In this document: positions 1-6,738 of the stretch, one piece after another
Layout: each line of letters opens with the position of its first letter
How positions within the stretch are numbered: the stretch's first letter is position 1
Assembly: GCA_044220725.1 (NCBI GenBank)
Contig: JBGAQN010000080.1
Location: 1 to 10,936 of the forward strand
Direction of reading: 5' to 3'
DNA length: 10,936 bases
Origin: Phosphoribacter sp044220725
GTDB lineage: Bacteria > Actinomycetota > Actinomycetes > Actinomycetales > Dermatophilaceae
Notes under the pieces: generated by a model
The model's input: the letters and a program-made list of their open reading frames with translations, nothing else
Told to the model about the DNA's origin: nothing
Databases searched by the model: none
Position numbers and translations under genes: made by a program

Positions 1-1
1 C

Positions 2-1228
2 ACCGGCGCCGCCCTGCCGGGCGGCGCCGGTGCCGGGCTCGTCGGTTACGGCTTCGGCACGTCGAGGGCCAGCGGATCAGCCGCAACGGCAGCCACTGGC
101 GGTGCTGCTATCCCGGCCGGACCAGCCGGAGCACCAGGCGGGGCCGGTGGAGCCTTGGCCACCGAATGGGCTGGGGCGGTCGTGCCGTTCGTCGGGACCC
201 ATCAGGCCGGCATTGCCACGCCACCCCAGGCCCACGCGACGTTCCTCGGTCTCAACCTCGTTCCCGGTGTCGGCAAGGAGGGGCTGCGGCGATTGCTGCG
301 GCAGTGGACGAGCGACGCGAGCCGGCTGCAGCGCGGCATACCGACCCTCGGGGATCCACAGCCCGACCTGGCCTCGCCACCGTCGCGTTTGACAGTGACC
401 GTGGGGCTGGGTCGGGGAGCCCTCGCCGAGGCGGGGCTGCTGGATCGCGCCCCGGCGTGGCTCGCGCCGCTGCCCGCCTTCTCGGTCGACAAGCTCGAGC
501 AACGGTGGAACGACGGCGATGTGCTGGCCCAGGTGTGCGCGGAGGATCCGATCATCCTCGCCCACGCAGTGCGGGCCTTGCTGCTTTCGGCGGCTGGCAT
601 CGCCACGCTCCATTGGCAACAGCGCGGGTTCCGACGGCCGGTCACCTCGACCAGCGCCATGCGCAACCTCATGGGTCAGGTTGACGGGACCGTTCAGCCG
701 ACGGATGACGAGCTCGACCAGGCGGTCTGGATCGGACCGGAGGGGCCTGACTGGCTTCGCGGCGGGACCTCGCTCGTGCTGCGCCGCATTCGGATGGAGT
801 TGCACACCTGGGACGAGCTTGACCCGCAGGCCAAGGAACAGGTCATCGGCCGGCGGATGACCTCCGGTGCTCCCTTGACCGGGTCGAAGGAGACCGATGT
901 TCCCGATCTGAACGCTGCGGTGGATGGGTTGCCGGTCATCCCGGACTTCGCGCACATCCGCCATGCTGCGGTGACCTCCAGTGCGCAGAAGATCCTGCGT
1001 CGGCCCTACAACTACGACGACATGCCGCCCGCCGGTCGCGATGCCGAGTCCGGGCTGTTGTTCGCGGCCTATCAGCGCAATCCCGTCACCCAGTTTGTGC
1101 CGATGCAGGAGCGGTTGGCTGCGAAAGACCTACTCAACTTCTGGACGACGCCGATCGGGTCGGCCGTGTTCGCCATCCTCCCTGGCCCCGCCGAGGGTCA
1201 GACCTTGGGGCAAGCGCTGTTGGACTGA
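2..1228 (+). CDS. DyP-type (EfeB-like) haem peroxidase, probably Tat-exported; 5' partial
   Basis: Dye-decolourising peroxidases are haem enzymes that use H2O2 to oxidise bulky substrates; EfeB-type members are exported by Tat and act outside the membrane. The frame is open from base 2, giving 408 visible residues, close to full family length. The first TTG (155) lies inside the gene and is not the start: residues before it form a Gly/Ala-rich hydrophobic stretch like a Tat h-region, followed by a low-complexity linker. The twin-arginine motif would lie just off the window. Family hallmarks are VPFVGTHQAGI near the mature N-terminus, GQVDG at 674-688 (the GxxDG motif, catalytic Asp codon 683-685), AHIR at 950-961 (likely haem-ligand His codon 953-955) and LRRPYNYDD just after 995, with a candidate distal Arg. 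A typical LNFWTTPIGSAVFAILPG tail closes the fold. The downstream TetR gene is convergent. Family confident; substrate unknown. Confidence 0.92.
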   Translation, partial: TGAALPGGAGAGLVGYGFGTSRASGSAATAATGGAAIPAGPAGAPGGAGGALATEWAGAVVPFVGTHQAGIATPPQAHATFLGLNLVPGVGKEGLRRLLRQWTSDASRLQRGIPTLGDPQPDLASPPSRLTVTVGLGRGALAEAGLLDRAPAWLAPLPAFSVDKLEQRWNDGDVLAQVCAEDPIILAHAVRALLLSAAGIATLHWQQRGFRRPVTSTSAMRNLMGQVDGTVQPTDDELDQAVWIGPEGPDWLRGGTSLVLRRIRMELHTWDELDPQAKEQVIGRRMTSGAPLTGSKETDVPDLNAAVDGLPVIPDFAHIRHAAVTSSAQKILRRPYNYDDMPPAGRDAESGLLFAAYQRNPVTQFVPMQERLAAKDLLNFWTTPIGSAVFAILPGPAEGQTLGQALLD

Positions 1229-1237
1229 GCCAGGGCG

Positions 1238-1262
1238 CCCGCCGGACGGCCGACGAGGCGGG
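1238..1262. terminator. Possible bidirectional hairpin between convergent genes
   Basis: CCCGCC (1238-1243) pairs with GGCGGG (1257-1262) around a 13-nt loop, in the 34-bp gap between the convergent peroxidase and TetR stop codons. There is no U-tract, and short GC-rich hairpins are common by chance at this base composition. The position is what suggests termination. Confidence 0.25.
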
Positions 1263-1856
1263 TCAGCGGGCGTCGGTGGGAGTGAACAGCCCGGCGCCCC
1301 GCAACACCAGGTCGATCGTTGCTGCCTCGATGCGCTCCAACGGGGCACCGTGGGCCACCGCCGAGACGGCCGAGTTGACCAACCCTTGGACGAGGATGGC
1401 CAGGGTCCCCGGATCGGGCGCCTGCCCGTCGCGCAGGGCCGAGACGAGCGGTTCGCGCAACTGGTTGTGTAGCGCGCGCACGCCTTCGCGGCATACCTCC
1501 GGCATGGCAACCCCACTGACCTCGAGGGCCGCGCCGTGTCCGTCGCGGGCGTCGGCCATGGCCGCCCGGATGTATGCCGTGACCCGCTCGGCCGGTGTGT
1601 CCGCGGTGTCGACCGCGGCGACCATCCGGTCGCGGCTGCGCTGCAGCAACGTCGTGATGGCTGCGCCGAGGAGTGCGTCGGTCGACGGGTAGTACTGGTA
1701 CATGCTGCTGCGGGCCAGCCCCGCTCGCTTGGCCACGGCAGCCGGGGTGAAGCCGACCACCCCACCGTCGCGCAACTCGTCGGCGGCCGCCTCGATCACC
1801 TGGCGCCGACGCATGACGTTGTGTTCGGCGACGGTGGGGGCCTCGATCCGCGGCAT
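1263..1856 (-). CDS. TetR/AcrR-family transcriptional repressor
   Basis: This is a one-component repressor, probably of the divergent MFS exporter and released by a ligand that the exporter handles. The protein is 197 aa, typical for TetR. The N-terminal helix-turn-helix is clear: residues 36-63 read FTPAAVAKRAGLARSSMYQY followed by YPSTDALL, with the family Y-x-Y-Y/F-P signature after the recognition helix. The C-terminal ligand/dimer domain is helical and variable, so the ligand cannot be read from it. I chose ATG at 1856 (MPRIEAP): the frame continues upstream to 1958, but that would run through the promoter and operator of the divergent gene. A TACACT -10-like hexamer ends 7 nt before this ATG, favouring a leaderless start. 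The alternative internal ATG (MRRRQV) would remove the N-terminal arm. Confidence 0.9.
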   Translation of the reverse strand: MPRIEAPTVAEHNVMRRRQVIEAAADELRDGGVVGFTPAAVAKRAGLARSSMYQYYPSTDALLGAAITTLLQRSRDRMVAAVDTADTPAERVTAYIRAAMADARDGHGAALEVSGVAMPEVCREGVRALHNQLREPLVSALRDGQAPDPGTLAILVQGLVNSAVSAVAHGAPLERIEAATIDLVLRGAGLFTPTDAR

Positions 1857-1863
1857 ACCCCCG

Positions 1864-1869
1864 AGTGTA
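1864..1869 (-). promoter_or_regulatory. -10-like box of the TetR gene
   Basis: On the minus strand TACACT (matching TANNNT) lies 7 nt upstream of the TetR ATG, which would put the transcription start at or next to the start codon. No good -35 hexamer is seen 16-18 bp further up, so the call is tentative. Confidence 0.35.
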
Positions 1870-1894
1870 TGCGGCGTCACCGCCCCGGCCCTGC

Positions 1895-1924
1895 TTGCTT
1901 TCTCGACACCTGTGTCGATAACCT
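1895..1924 (+). promoter_or_regulatory. Promoter of the MFS exporter gene
   Basis: TTGCTT (1895-1900) is a plausible -35 box and TAACCT (1919-1924) fits the actinobacterial -10 consensus TANNNT, with an 18-bp spacer. Seven bases beyond the -10 box lies the A of the ATG at 1931, so the mRNA is predicted to be leaderless. The spacer is filled by the inverted repeat described separately. Confidence 0.55.
1903..1918. promoter_or_regulatory. Probable TetR operator (perfect inverted repeat)
   Basis: TCGACAC-CT-GTGTCGA has perfect 7-bp arms around 2 bp. The outer bases T1901 and A1920 also pair, giving an approximate TNTCGACACNNGTGTCGANA site. The size and symmetry suit a TetR dimer. It lies exactly between the -35 and -10 boxes of the divergent exporter gene, where bound repressor would exclude RNA polymerase. 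It is about 47-62 bp upstream of the repressor's own start, so autoregulation is possible but less direct. Confidence 0.65.
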
Positions 1925-1930
1925 GTGAGA

Positions 1931-3532
1931 ATGCGCCACCGACCCTCGCCGAGCACACCGCCCGCCGTCGAGCACCCGCTGGGGTCCCGGCGCTGGTGGG
2001 CGCTGGCCACGATCGCCCTCGGCACGTCGCTCATCATCATGGACGCGACGATCGTCAACGTCGCCCTCCCCGTGGTCATCCGCGACCTGGACCTCACGGC
2101 CAACCAGGCCGAGTGGATGAATGCGATCTACTCGCTGACGTTCGCCGCGCTCCTGCTCACCGTGGGCCACCTGGGCGACCTGCGTGGTCGACGGCTGCTC
2201 TTCGCGGGCGGCATGGTCGTCTTCATGTTCTCCTCGGTGCTCGCCGGCAGCGCCCAGGGAGCCGTGGCGCTCATCGGGGCCCGACTGGTGCAGGGGATCG
2301 GGGCCTCGGCGATCCTCACGACCACCCTCTCGACGATGAACTCGATCTTCCGGGGACGCGAACGGGGCATCGCCTTCGCGGTCTATGGGTCGACGATCGG
2401 CGGCATGGCGGCCGTCGGTCCCTTAGTCGGCGGGTGGCTGGCCACCGACGTGTCTTGGCGATGGGCGTTCTGGCTCAACCTCCCCTTCGGACTGCTCGTG
2501 CTGGCCGGCATCTGGCGGACCGTTCCGGAAACCCGCGATCCCAGCGCCGACTCCCACTTCGACCTGTTGGGAGCCACCCTGTCCGCCGTCGGGATGGGTG
2601 GGGTCGTCTTCGCGCTCATCGAGGGCGCGACCTATGGCTGGTGGCTGCAGCCTTCAGGTGCCGTCTCACCGGTTCCGATCGTCGCCGCGGCGGCGATCCT
2701 GGCGACGGTCTGGTTCTTCGTGCGCGAAGTCCGCAGCCGCGCGGCCGGACGACCCGCAATGATCGACGTCGGGCTGCTGCGGCTGCCGACGCTGCGCTAT
2801 GGCCTGATCGCGGCCACCGTGGTTGCCTTCGGCGAGTTTGGGCTGATGTTCACCCTCCCGCTGCTCCTGCAGGGCACCCTCGGGTATTCCGCGCTCGGCG
2901 CCGGATGGCTGCTCGTCAGCCTCGCTGTCGGGGCTTTCCTCATTTCCGGCGCCACTCCCCAGCTCACGGCTGCGATCGGCCAGCGAGCCGTCGTGCGGAT
3001 CGGGCTCGCCTTGGAGGCCGTCGCGGTCGGCGGCCTGGCTTTGACGATCTCCCGGACGATCGGCACCTGGCCGCTCGCCGGGTGGCTGTTCGTCTATGGC
3101 CTGGGCGTCGGGATGGCCACGGCACAGCTGAGCTCGGTCATCATGAGCGAGGTGCCCCCTGCTCAGGGTGGCCAGGCGTCGGGGCTGCAGTCGACCGTCC
3201 GCCAACTGGGGTCGGCGCTCGGGATCGCGGTGCTCGGGACGCTGCTGGTCACCTCGCTCGGCGCCGGTCTGCAGGACCGCCTGGATGCCTCAGGTATGCC
3301 GTCCGCAACCTCCGCGCCGATCGTCGAGTTGGTCCGGGGATCGGCGGGAGCCGGCATACCGGCTCTGGGTGCCGACCCGCGCGGAGCCGGTGCGGCCGAC
3401 CTGGCCCGCGATGCGATGGTGGAGGCGAGCAAGCGCACAGCCGGGTTCGCCGCCACCGCGCTGGCCATCGGCTTGCTGGCCACGATCGCCCTCCCCAAAC
3501 CCCACCGTCCGGAGGACGACCCCCATCGGTGA
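1931..3532 (+). CDS. MFS drug exporter, DHA2 (EmrB/QacA) type, 14 TM
   Basis: This is an integral membrane proton antiporter of the major facilitator superfamily, most likely exporting toxic or amphiphilic compounds. With ATG 1931 it has 533 aa, normal for the 14-TM DHA2 group. Signatures, in order: motif D1 MDATIVNVALP (37-47) in TM1, motif A GHLGDLRGRR (79-88) in the TM2-TM3 loop, motif B-like ARLVQGIGAS (117-126) in TM4, and antiporter motif C GSTIGG...GPLVGG (153-168) in TM5. Further hydrophobic segments follow to a short basic tail. An in-frame GTG at 1925 is an alternative start. I prefer ATG 1931 because it falls at the predicted transcription start and there is no Shine-Dalgarno for either. 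The divergent TetR gene and the operator inside this promoter indicate local, substrate-inducible control. The substrate cannot be told from sequence. Confidence 0.92.
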   Translation: MRHRPSPSTPPAVEHPLGSRRWWALATIALGTSLIIMDATIVNVALPVVIRDLDLTANQAEWMNAIYSLTFAALLLTVGHLGDLRGRRLLFAGGMVVFMFSSVLAGSAQGAVALIGARLVQGIGASAILTTTLSTMNSIFRGRERGIAFAVYGSTIGGMAAVGPLVGGWLATDVSWRWAFWLNLPFGLLVLAGIWRTVPETRDPSADSHFDLLGATLSAVGMGGVVFALIEGATYGWWLQPSGAVSPVPIVAAAAILATVWFFVREVRSRAAGRPAMIDVGLLRLPTLRYGLIAATVVAFGEFGLMFTLPLLLQGTLGYSALGAGWLLVSLAVGAFLISGATPQLTAAIGQRAVVRIGLALEAVAVGGLALTISRTIGTWPLAGWLFVYGLGVGMATAQLSSVIMSEVPPAQGGQASGLQSTVRQLGSALGIAVLGTLLVTSLGAGLQDRLDASGMPSATSAPIVELVRGSAGAGIPALGADPRGAGAADLARDAMVEASKRTAGFAATALAIGLLATIALPKPHRPEDDPHR

Positions 3533-3572
3533 GATGGCCTCGGCGGGCGAGCGACGGCACACATAATGTTGA

Positions 3573-3611
3573 GTTATCTGTTGACCGATAACCGAAACCT
3601 GACGCTATCCT
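3573..3611 (+). promoter_or_regulatory. Promoter of the PLP enzyme gene with operator-like inverted repeat
   Basis: TTGACC (3581-3586) is a good -35 box and TATCCT (3606-3611) a good -10 box, with a slightly long 19-bp spacer. The -10 box ends 6 nt before GTG 3618, predicting a leaderless mRNA. An inverted repeat, GTTATC (3573-3578) and GATAAC (3587-3592) around 8 bp, encloses the -35 box, which suggests control by a dimeric regulator not encoded in this window. The sequence does not resemble the TetR operator at 1903-1918, so a different regulator is likely. Confidence 0.5.
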
Positions 3612-3617
3612 GGCCGC

Positions 3618-5306
3618 GTGGACAGCCCGCTGCTGCGCACCATCCGCGAGAGCGTCATCGGTGACGATCAGGTCCTTCCAGGTCCCTACGGCCCGCGCCG
3701 GGTCACGTATGCCGACTACACCGCATCCGGCCGCGCCCTCTCCTTCATCGAGGACTTCATCCGGGACGAGGTACTCCCCCGCTACGCCAACACCCACACC
3801 GAGTCTTCCGGCACCGGCCTGCAGACCACTCGGCTGCGGGAGGACGCCCGGGCCATCATCCGCGACTCTGTCGGCGGCGACGAGGACACCGTCGTCATCT
3901 TCGCCGGATCGGGCTGCACTGGCGCGATCGACAAGCTCGTCGGCATCCTCGGCCTGCGCATCCCCAGCGCGCTCGAGGACGCCCATCACCTGAGCCGGCA
4001 CATCCCTGCAGCCGCGCGCCCGGTCGTCTTCATCGGTCCCTACGAGCACCACTCCAACGAGCTTCCCTGGCGCGAATCGATCGCGGACGTCGTCGTCATC
4101 CCGCAGGACCTGGACGGACACATCTCCCTCGCTATCCTGCGAGAACGCCTGCAGGAGTATGCCGCTCGCCCCCTCAAGATCGGTTCGTTCTCGGCTGCGT
4201 CGAACGTCACCGGCATCGTGTCCGACAGCGCGGCGATCAGCACCCTCCTGCACGAGCACGGCGCCCTGTCCTTCTGGGACTTCGCGGCTGCCGGCCCCTA
4301 CATCGACATCGAGATGTATTCCGGAGGCGCGGCGACCAAGGGGAGCAGCACGGCATACAAGGACGCGATCTTCCTGTCCCCGCACAAGTTCATCGGCGGA
4401 CCGGCGACCCCTGGAGTCCTCGTCGTGCGCCGCGAGCTGCTCGGCAACCGGGTGCCCGCCGTCGTCGGCGGCGGGACGGTCGCCTATGTCAACCCGACCG
4501 ATCACCTCTACCTCGCCGACCCCGCGCACCGCGAGGAGGCCGGCACGCCCGCGATCATCGAGTCGATTCGCGCCGGCCTGGTCTTCCAGCTCAAGGCGGC
4601 CGTCGGCGTCGAGACGATCCGCGCCCAGGAGGCACGCCTGTTGCGTCGCGCCGTCGATGCCTGGACGCAGGAGCCGACCATCTCGATCCTGGGCAATCTC
4701 GACGCCGAGCGCTTGTCGATCGTCTCCTTCGTCGTCAAGGCACCCAGCGGGCGCTACTTGCACCACAACTTCGTCGTTGCCGTCCTCAACGACCTCTTCG
4801 GCATCCAGTCCCGCGGCGGCTGCTCGTGCGCCGGGCCTTACGGTCATGCCTTGCTGGGGATCGACCTGGACCGCTCCCACGAGTTCGAGGCCGAGATCGC
4901 CCACGGGTGCGAGGGCATCAAGCCGGGGTGGGTGCGAGTCAACTTCAACTACTTCGTCTCCGACGAGGTGACCGACTACATCGTCGAGGCGGTCCGGCTC
5001 GTCGCGCGCGACGGGTGGCGGCTGCTCCCGGATTATCGGTTCGACAACGCCACCGGCCGCTGGACGCACCGCAGCGGGCCCGTCGAGCCGCCACTGCGGT
5101 TGCGCGATGTCGGGTATGCCGCGGACGGCAGTTTCGTCTTCCCGCGCCACATCGCGCGGGCCGCCGAAGGTGAGCTCGCGGCATACCTGCGGGAAGGGGC
5201 CCGAATCCTGAGCGAGCGGGCGGACGACCACGGGCCCGAGGCGAGCGTCTCCCCCGGCTACGACGACCTGCGGTGGTTCGAGCTGCCCGCCGCCTCGATG
5301 TCTTGA
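3618..5306 (+). CDS. Class V aminotransferase-fold PLP-dependent enzyme (cysteine desulfurase-like), substrate unknown
   Basis: This is a fold-type I PLP enzyme of the class V/NifS-SufS superfamily, 562 aa, clearly longer than the usual 400 or so. Motifs: YADYTASGR (31-39) near the N-terminus, GSGCTGAIDKL (97-107) for the PLP phosphate, WDFAAAGPY (220-228) with Asp221 for the pyridine nitrogen, SPHKFIGGP (254-262) with Lys257 as the Schiff-base lysine, and GWVRVNFNYF (437-446) with a likely carboxylate-binding Arg440. A Cys-rich loop GGCSCAGPYGH (400-410) occupies the region where desulfurases carry their persulfide-forming Cys; Cys402 or Cys404 could serve. Residues beyond about 460 form an extra C-terminal region of unknown role. 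The start is GTG 3618, since no nearby upstream alternative is supported and the -10 box sits just before it. No Fe-S or molybdenum-cofactor gene is adjacent. The fold is confident; sulfur-transfer chemistry is only a possibility. Confidence 0.88.
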   Translation: MDSPLLRTIRESVIGDDQVLPGPYGPRRVTYADYTASGRALSFIEDFIRDEVLPRYANTHTESSGTGLQTTRLREDARAIIRDSVGGDEDTVVIFAGSGCTGAIDKLVGILGLRIPSALEDAHHLSRHIPAAARPVVFIGPYEHHSNELPWRESIADVVVIPQDLDGHISLAILRERLQEYAARPLKIGSFSAASNVTGIVSDSAAISTLLHEHGALSFWDFAAAGPYIDIEMYSGGAATKGSSTAYKDAIFLSPHKFIGGPATPGVLVVRRELLGNRVPAVVGGGTVAYVNPTDHLYLADPAHREEAGTPAIIESIRAGLVFQLKAAVGVETIRAQEARLLRRAVDAWTQEPTISILGNLDAERLSIVSFVVKAPSGRYLHHNFVVAVLNDLFGIQSRGGCSCAGPYGHALLGIDLDRSHEFEAEIAHGCEGIKPGWVRVNFNYFVSDEVTDYIVEAVRLVARDGWRLLPDYRFDNATGRWTHRSGPVEPPLRLRDVGYAADGSFVFPRHIARAAEGELAAYLREGARILSERADDHGPEASVSPGYDDLRWFELPAASMS

Positions 5307-5397
5307 CGCTGCGGATCGACTCGGGCCACGTGGGACGCGGCAGGTGCACCCCGCCATCGGCTGCACATACCCGGCACCGTATTGTGGCCGAACCGTG

Positions 5398-5436
5398 ATG
5401 GTGATCACCGGGACCATTGGCGCTACCGGCAAGTAG
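5398..5436 (+). other. Possible 12-codon upstream ORF before the hydrolase, overlapping a palindrome
   Basis: The 150-bp gap 5307-5456 holds little else. ATG 5398 (or GTG 5395) opens a short frame, MVITGTIGATGK, ending with TAG at 5434-5436, 20 nt before the hydrolase ATG. GGTGATCACC (5400-5409), a perfect 10-bp palindrome, overlaps its start. A weak -10-like TATTGT lies at 5380-5385, with no recognisable -35. It could be a leaderless leader peptide or chance; at 12 codons, chance is quite likely. Confidence 0.2.
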
Positions 5437-5456
5437 GAACGGGGGACGATGGGTAG

Positions 5457-6344
5457 ATGGCCAGGCCAGTAGAGGGAGTCACCCGGGGCGACATTGACGC
5501 CATCCGGTATGACGACCTGAGTTTCGAGGGCTCCCATGGCCGCGTGGGCGTCACCGTCTTCATGCCCTCGATCCGACAGGTGGGCATCCACGGCGAGCCG
5601 GACATCATCAGCCCCTATTCGGCCGGCTGGGGCGAGGGGCTCGGGGCCGCCAGGGCCTCCTGCGAAGGGCTGGTTCGCGCGGCCAACGTCATGGCCGTCA
5701 CCGTGGAGTATCCGCGCAAGCGGATGGCCGTCCACGAGATCCTGCCCTTCCGCACAACTGTTTTCGGCGAGGTCATCCGGCACCTTCGGGACCGGAGCAT
5801 GTACGACTGGGCGACCCTCATCGTCGCTGGCTACTCTCGGGGCTCCGCGCCGGCCCGCCTGGCGACCATCGAGCATGCGGACGCTGTCGACGGGCTGTTG
5901 CTCGTGGCCCCCACCTGGTTCGGCGAACAGGTCAAGCCTCGCGACCTCGCCGCGCGAGGGCTGCAAGAGACTGCTCGAGGCATGGCCCAGGCTGGCTGGC
6001 TGGACCGACTCACCCTGGTCGGCGCCAACGTGCGCCTGGCCCAGGAAATGCTGGCCCACCCGTTCGAACTGCGCAACGACATCGCGGCGATCTCCCAGGA
6101 GAGTGCCACGGACCTGCAGGACGTCCTCGACACGGGAATGCCGGTGGGCGTCGTGGCCGGGCGGGAGGACGAGCTGTGCCAGGTTCACGGCATCCGTGGC
6201 GTCATCGACCGGCTCGCGGACCCCTCCTTGGTCACCTTCCGCGAGGTCGACTCCGACCACTTTTCCTACTTCCTGGCACCCCGGCCCCTCAAGGTGGTCG
6301 CCGAGGTCGTCACCGCGTTAGGCGCCTCGATCGCCAACGAGTGA
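5457..6344 (+). CDS. Alpha/beta-hydrolase-fold protein, probable esterase or lipase-like enzyme
   Basis: A serine hydrolase of the alpha/beta fold, 295 aa, with no signal peptide or membrane segment, so probably cytoplasmic. The nucleophile elbow is VAGYSRGS (123-130) with Ser127 in a GYSRG (GxSxG) context. The acid is probably Asp238 in VAGREDEL (233-240), on the strand after a MPVGVV core, and His268 in DSDHFSYF (265-272) completes the triad. The strand before the elbow (WATLIVAGYS) fits beta-5. ATG 5457 is supported by GGGGGA (5441-5446) about 10 nt upstream; the nearer ATG at 5449 runs into a stop after seven codons. The YciI-like gene follows 34 bp downstream on the same strand. No substrate can be assigned; esterase, thioesterase and C-C hydrolase are all possible. 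Confidence 0.82.
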   Translation: MARPVEGVTRGDIDAIRYDDLSFEGSHGRVGVTVFMPSIRQVGIHGEPDIISPYSAGWGEGLGAARASCEGLVRAANVMAVTVEYPRKRMAVHEILPFRTTVFGEVIRHLRDRSMYDWATLIVAGYSRGSAPARLATIEHADAVDGLLLVAPTWFGEQVKPRDLAARGLQETARGMAQAGWLDRLTLVGANVRLAQEMLAHPFELRNDIAAISQESATDLQDVLDTGMPVGVVAGREDELCQVHGIRGVIDRLADPSLVTFREVDSDHFSYFLAPRPLKVVAEVVTALGASIANE

Positions 6345-6366
6345 GGCCGTCCGACGGCGGCTCTGG

Positions 6367-6372
6367 CATGCT
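6367..6372 (+). promoter_or_regulatory. Weak -10-like box before the YciI-like gene
   Basis: CATGCT lies 6 nt upstream of ATG 6379, the same spacing as at the exporter and PLP enzyme genes. It lacks the first T of TANNNT and no -35 is evident, so read-through from the hydrolase gene is equally likely. Confidence 0.2.
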
Positions 6373-6378
6373 GCCGAC

Positions 6379-6651
6379 ATGAGTCATTGGGTCCTGGAAT
6401 ACCGGTATGCCGACCCGGACGCCCGCGCGCGGGTCCGTCCAGAACATCTGGCCTACATGAGCGCACTGCACGAGCGCGGTGTCGTCCTGATGGCCGGTCC
6501 GGTCGGCGACGGTGGCGGTGCGATGGTGGTTTTGCGGGTCGACTCCGAGGAGGAGGTCCGGGCGATCATCGCCGGCGACCCCTATACGGCTGCCGGTGTC
6601 GGCGCCAATCACGTCGTGCGCCCCTGGACGGTCGCCATCGGCGGCAGCTGA
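6379..6651 (+). CDS. YciI-like (YCII-domain) protein
   Basis: A 90-aa single-domain protein of the YciI family, which has a ferredoxin-like alpha/beta fold. Some relatives act in ring-cleavage pathways, but most are uncharacterised. The family pattern is visible: a first strand WVLEYRY (4-10), PEHLAYMSALHERGVVLMAGP (21-41) with conserved His23 and the G-x(5)-GP element, an acidic EEEVRAIIAGDPYTAAGV segment (57-74) with the conserved Asp67-Pro68 pair, and a final PWTVAI strand. His23 and Asp67 are the usual candidate active-site pair. No Shine-Dalgarno precedes ATG 6379. It sits 34 bp after the hydrolase gene and may be co-transcribed with it. The malQ gene is convergent on the other side. Confidence 0.85.
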   Translation: MSHWVLEYRYADPDARARVRPEHLAYMSALHERGVVLMAGPVGDGGGAMVVLRVDSEEEVRAIIAGDPYTAAGVGANHVVRPWTVAIGGS

Positions 6652-6664
6652 GCGCTCCGATCAG

Positions 6665-6712
6665 ACCCGGGCGAGCCCGGCGGCGCCCGGGCGCACCCCT
6701 CCGGGCCCGGGT
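6665..6712. terminator. GC-rich hairpin between the convergent YciI-like and malQ genes
   Basis: ACCCGGGC (6665-6672) pairs perfectly with GCCCGGGT (6705-6712); the 32-nt interior is itself C/G-rich and can fold further. It lies just past the YciI-like stop and within reach of transcripts from malQ. No U-tract is seen on either strand, so termination is inferred from position and stem strength. Confidence 0.4.
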
Positions 6713-6715
6713 GAG

Positions 6716-6738
6716 CTCAGCGCGTGACCCCTGCTGAG
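6716..6738. terminator. Small hairpin directly after the malQ stop
   Basis: CTCAGC (6716-6721) and GCTGAG (6733-6738) form a 6-bp stem with an 11-nt loop that abuts the malQ stop codon. It may add to the larger hairpin next to it. There is no U-tract. Confidence 0.25.

Noticed and set aside
155..1228. Peroxidase starting at TTG 155
   Set aside because: The same frame is open to the left edge and encodes a Tat-like hydrophobic segment and linker, so the gene starts outside the window.
1925..1930. GTG 1925 as the exporter start
   Set aside because: Possible, but the -10 box ends at 1924, so GTG 1925 would lie upstream of the predicted transcription start. ATG 1931 fits better.
1702..3591. A 629-codon plus-strand frame overlapping the TetR and exporter genes
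   Set aside because: It is out of frame with the exporter, antisense to TetR, and its Arg/Pro/Gly-rich product has no motif. It also crosses the promoter region.
3249..6260. A 1003-codon open frame on the minus strand
   Set aside because: It lies antisense to the exporter 3' end, the PLP enzyme and most of the hydrolase, all of which have clear family motifs. Its translation is low-complexity (Asp/Gly/Arg/Val-rich) without recognisable domains, as expected of a shadow frame in GC-rich DNA.
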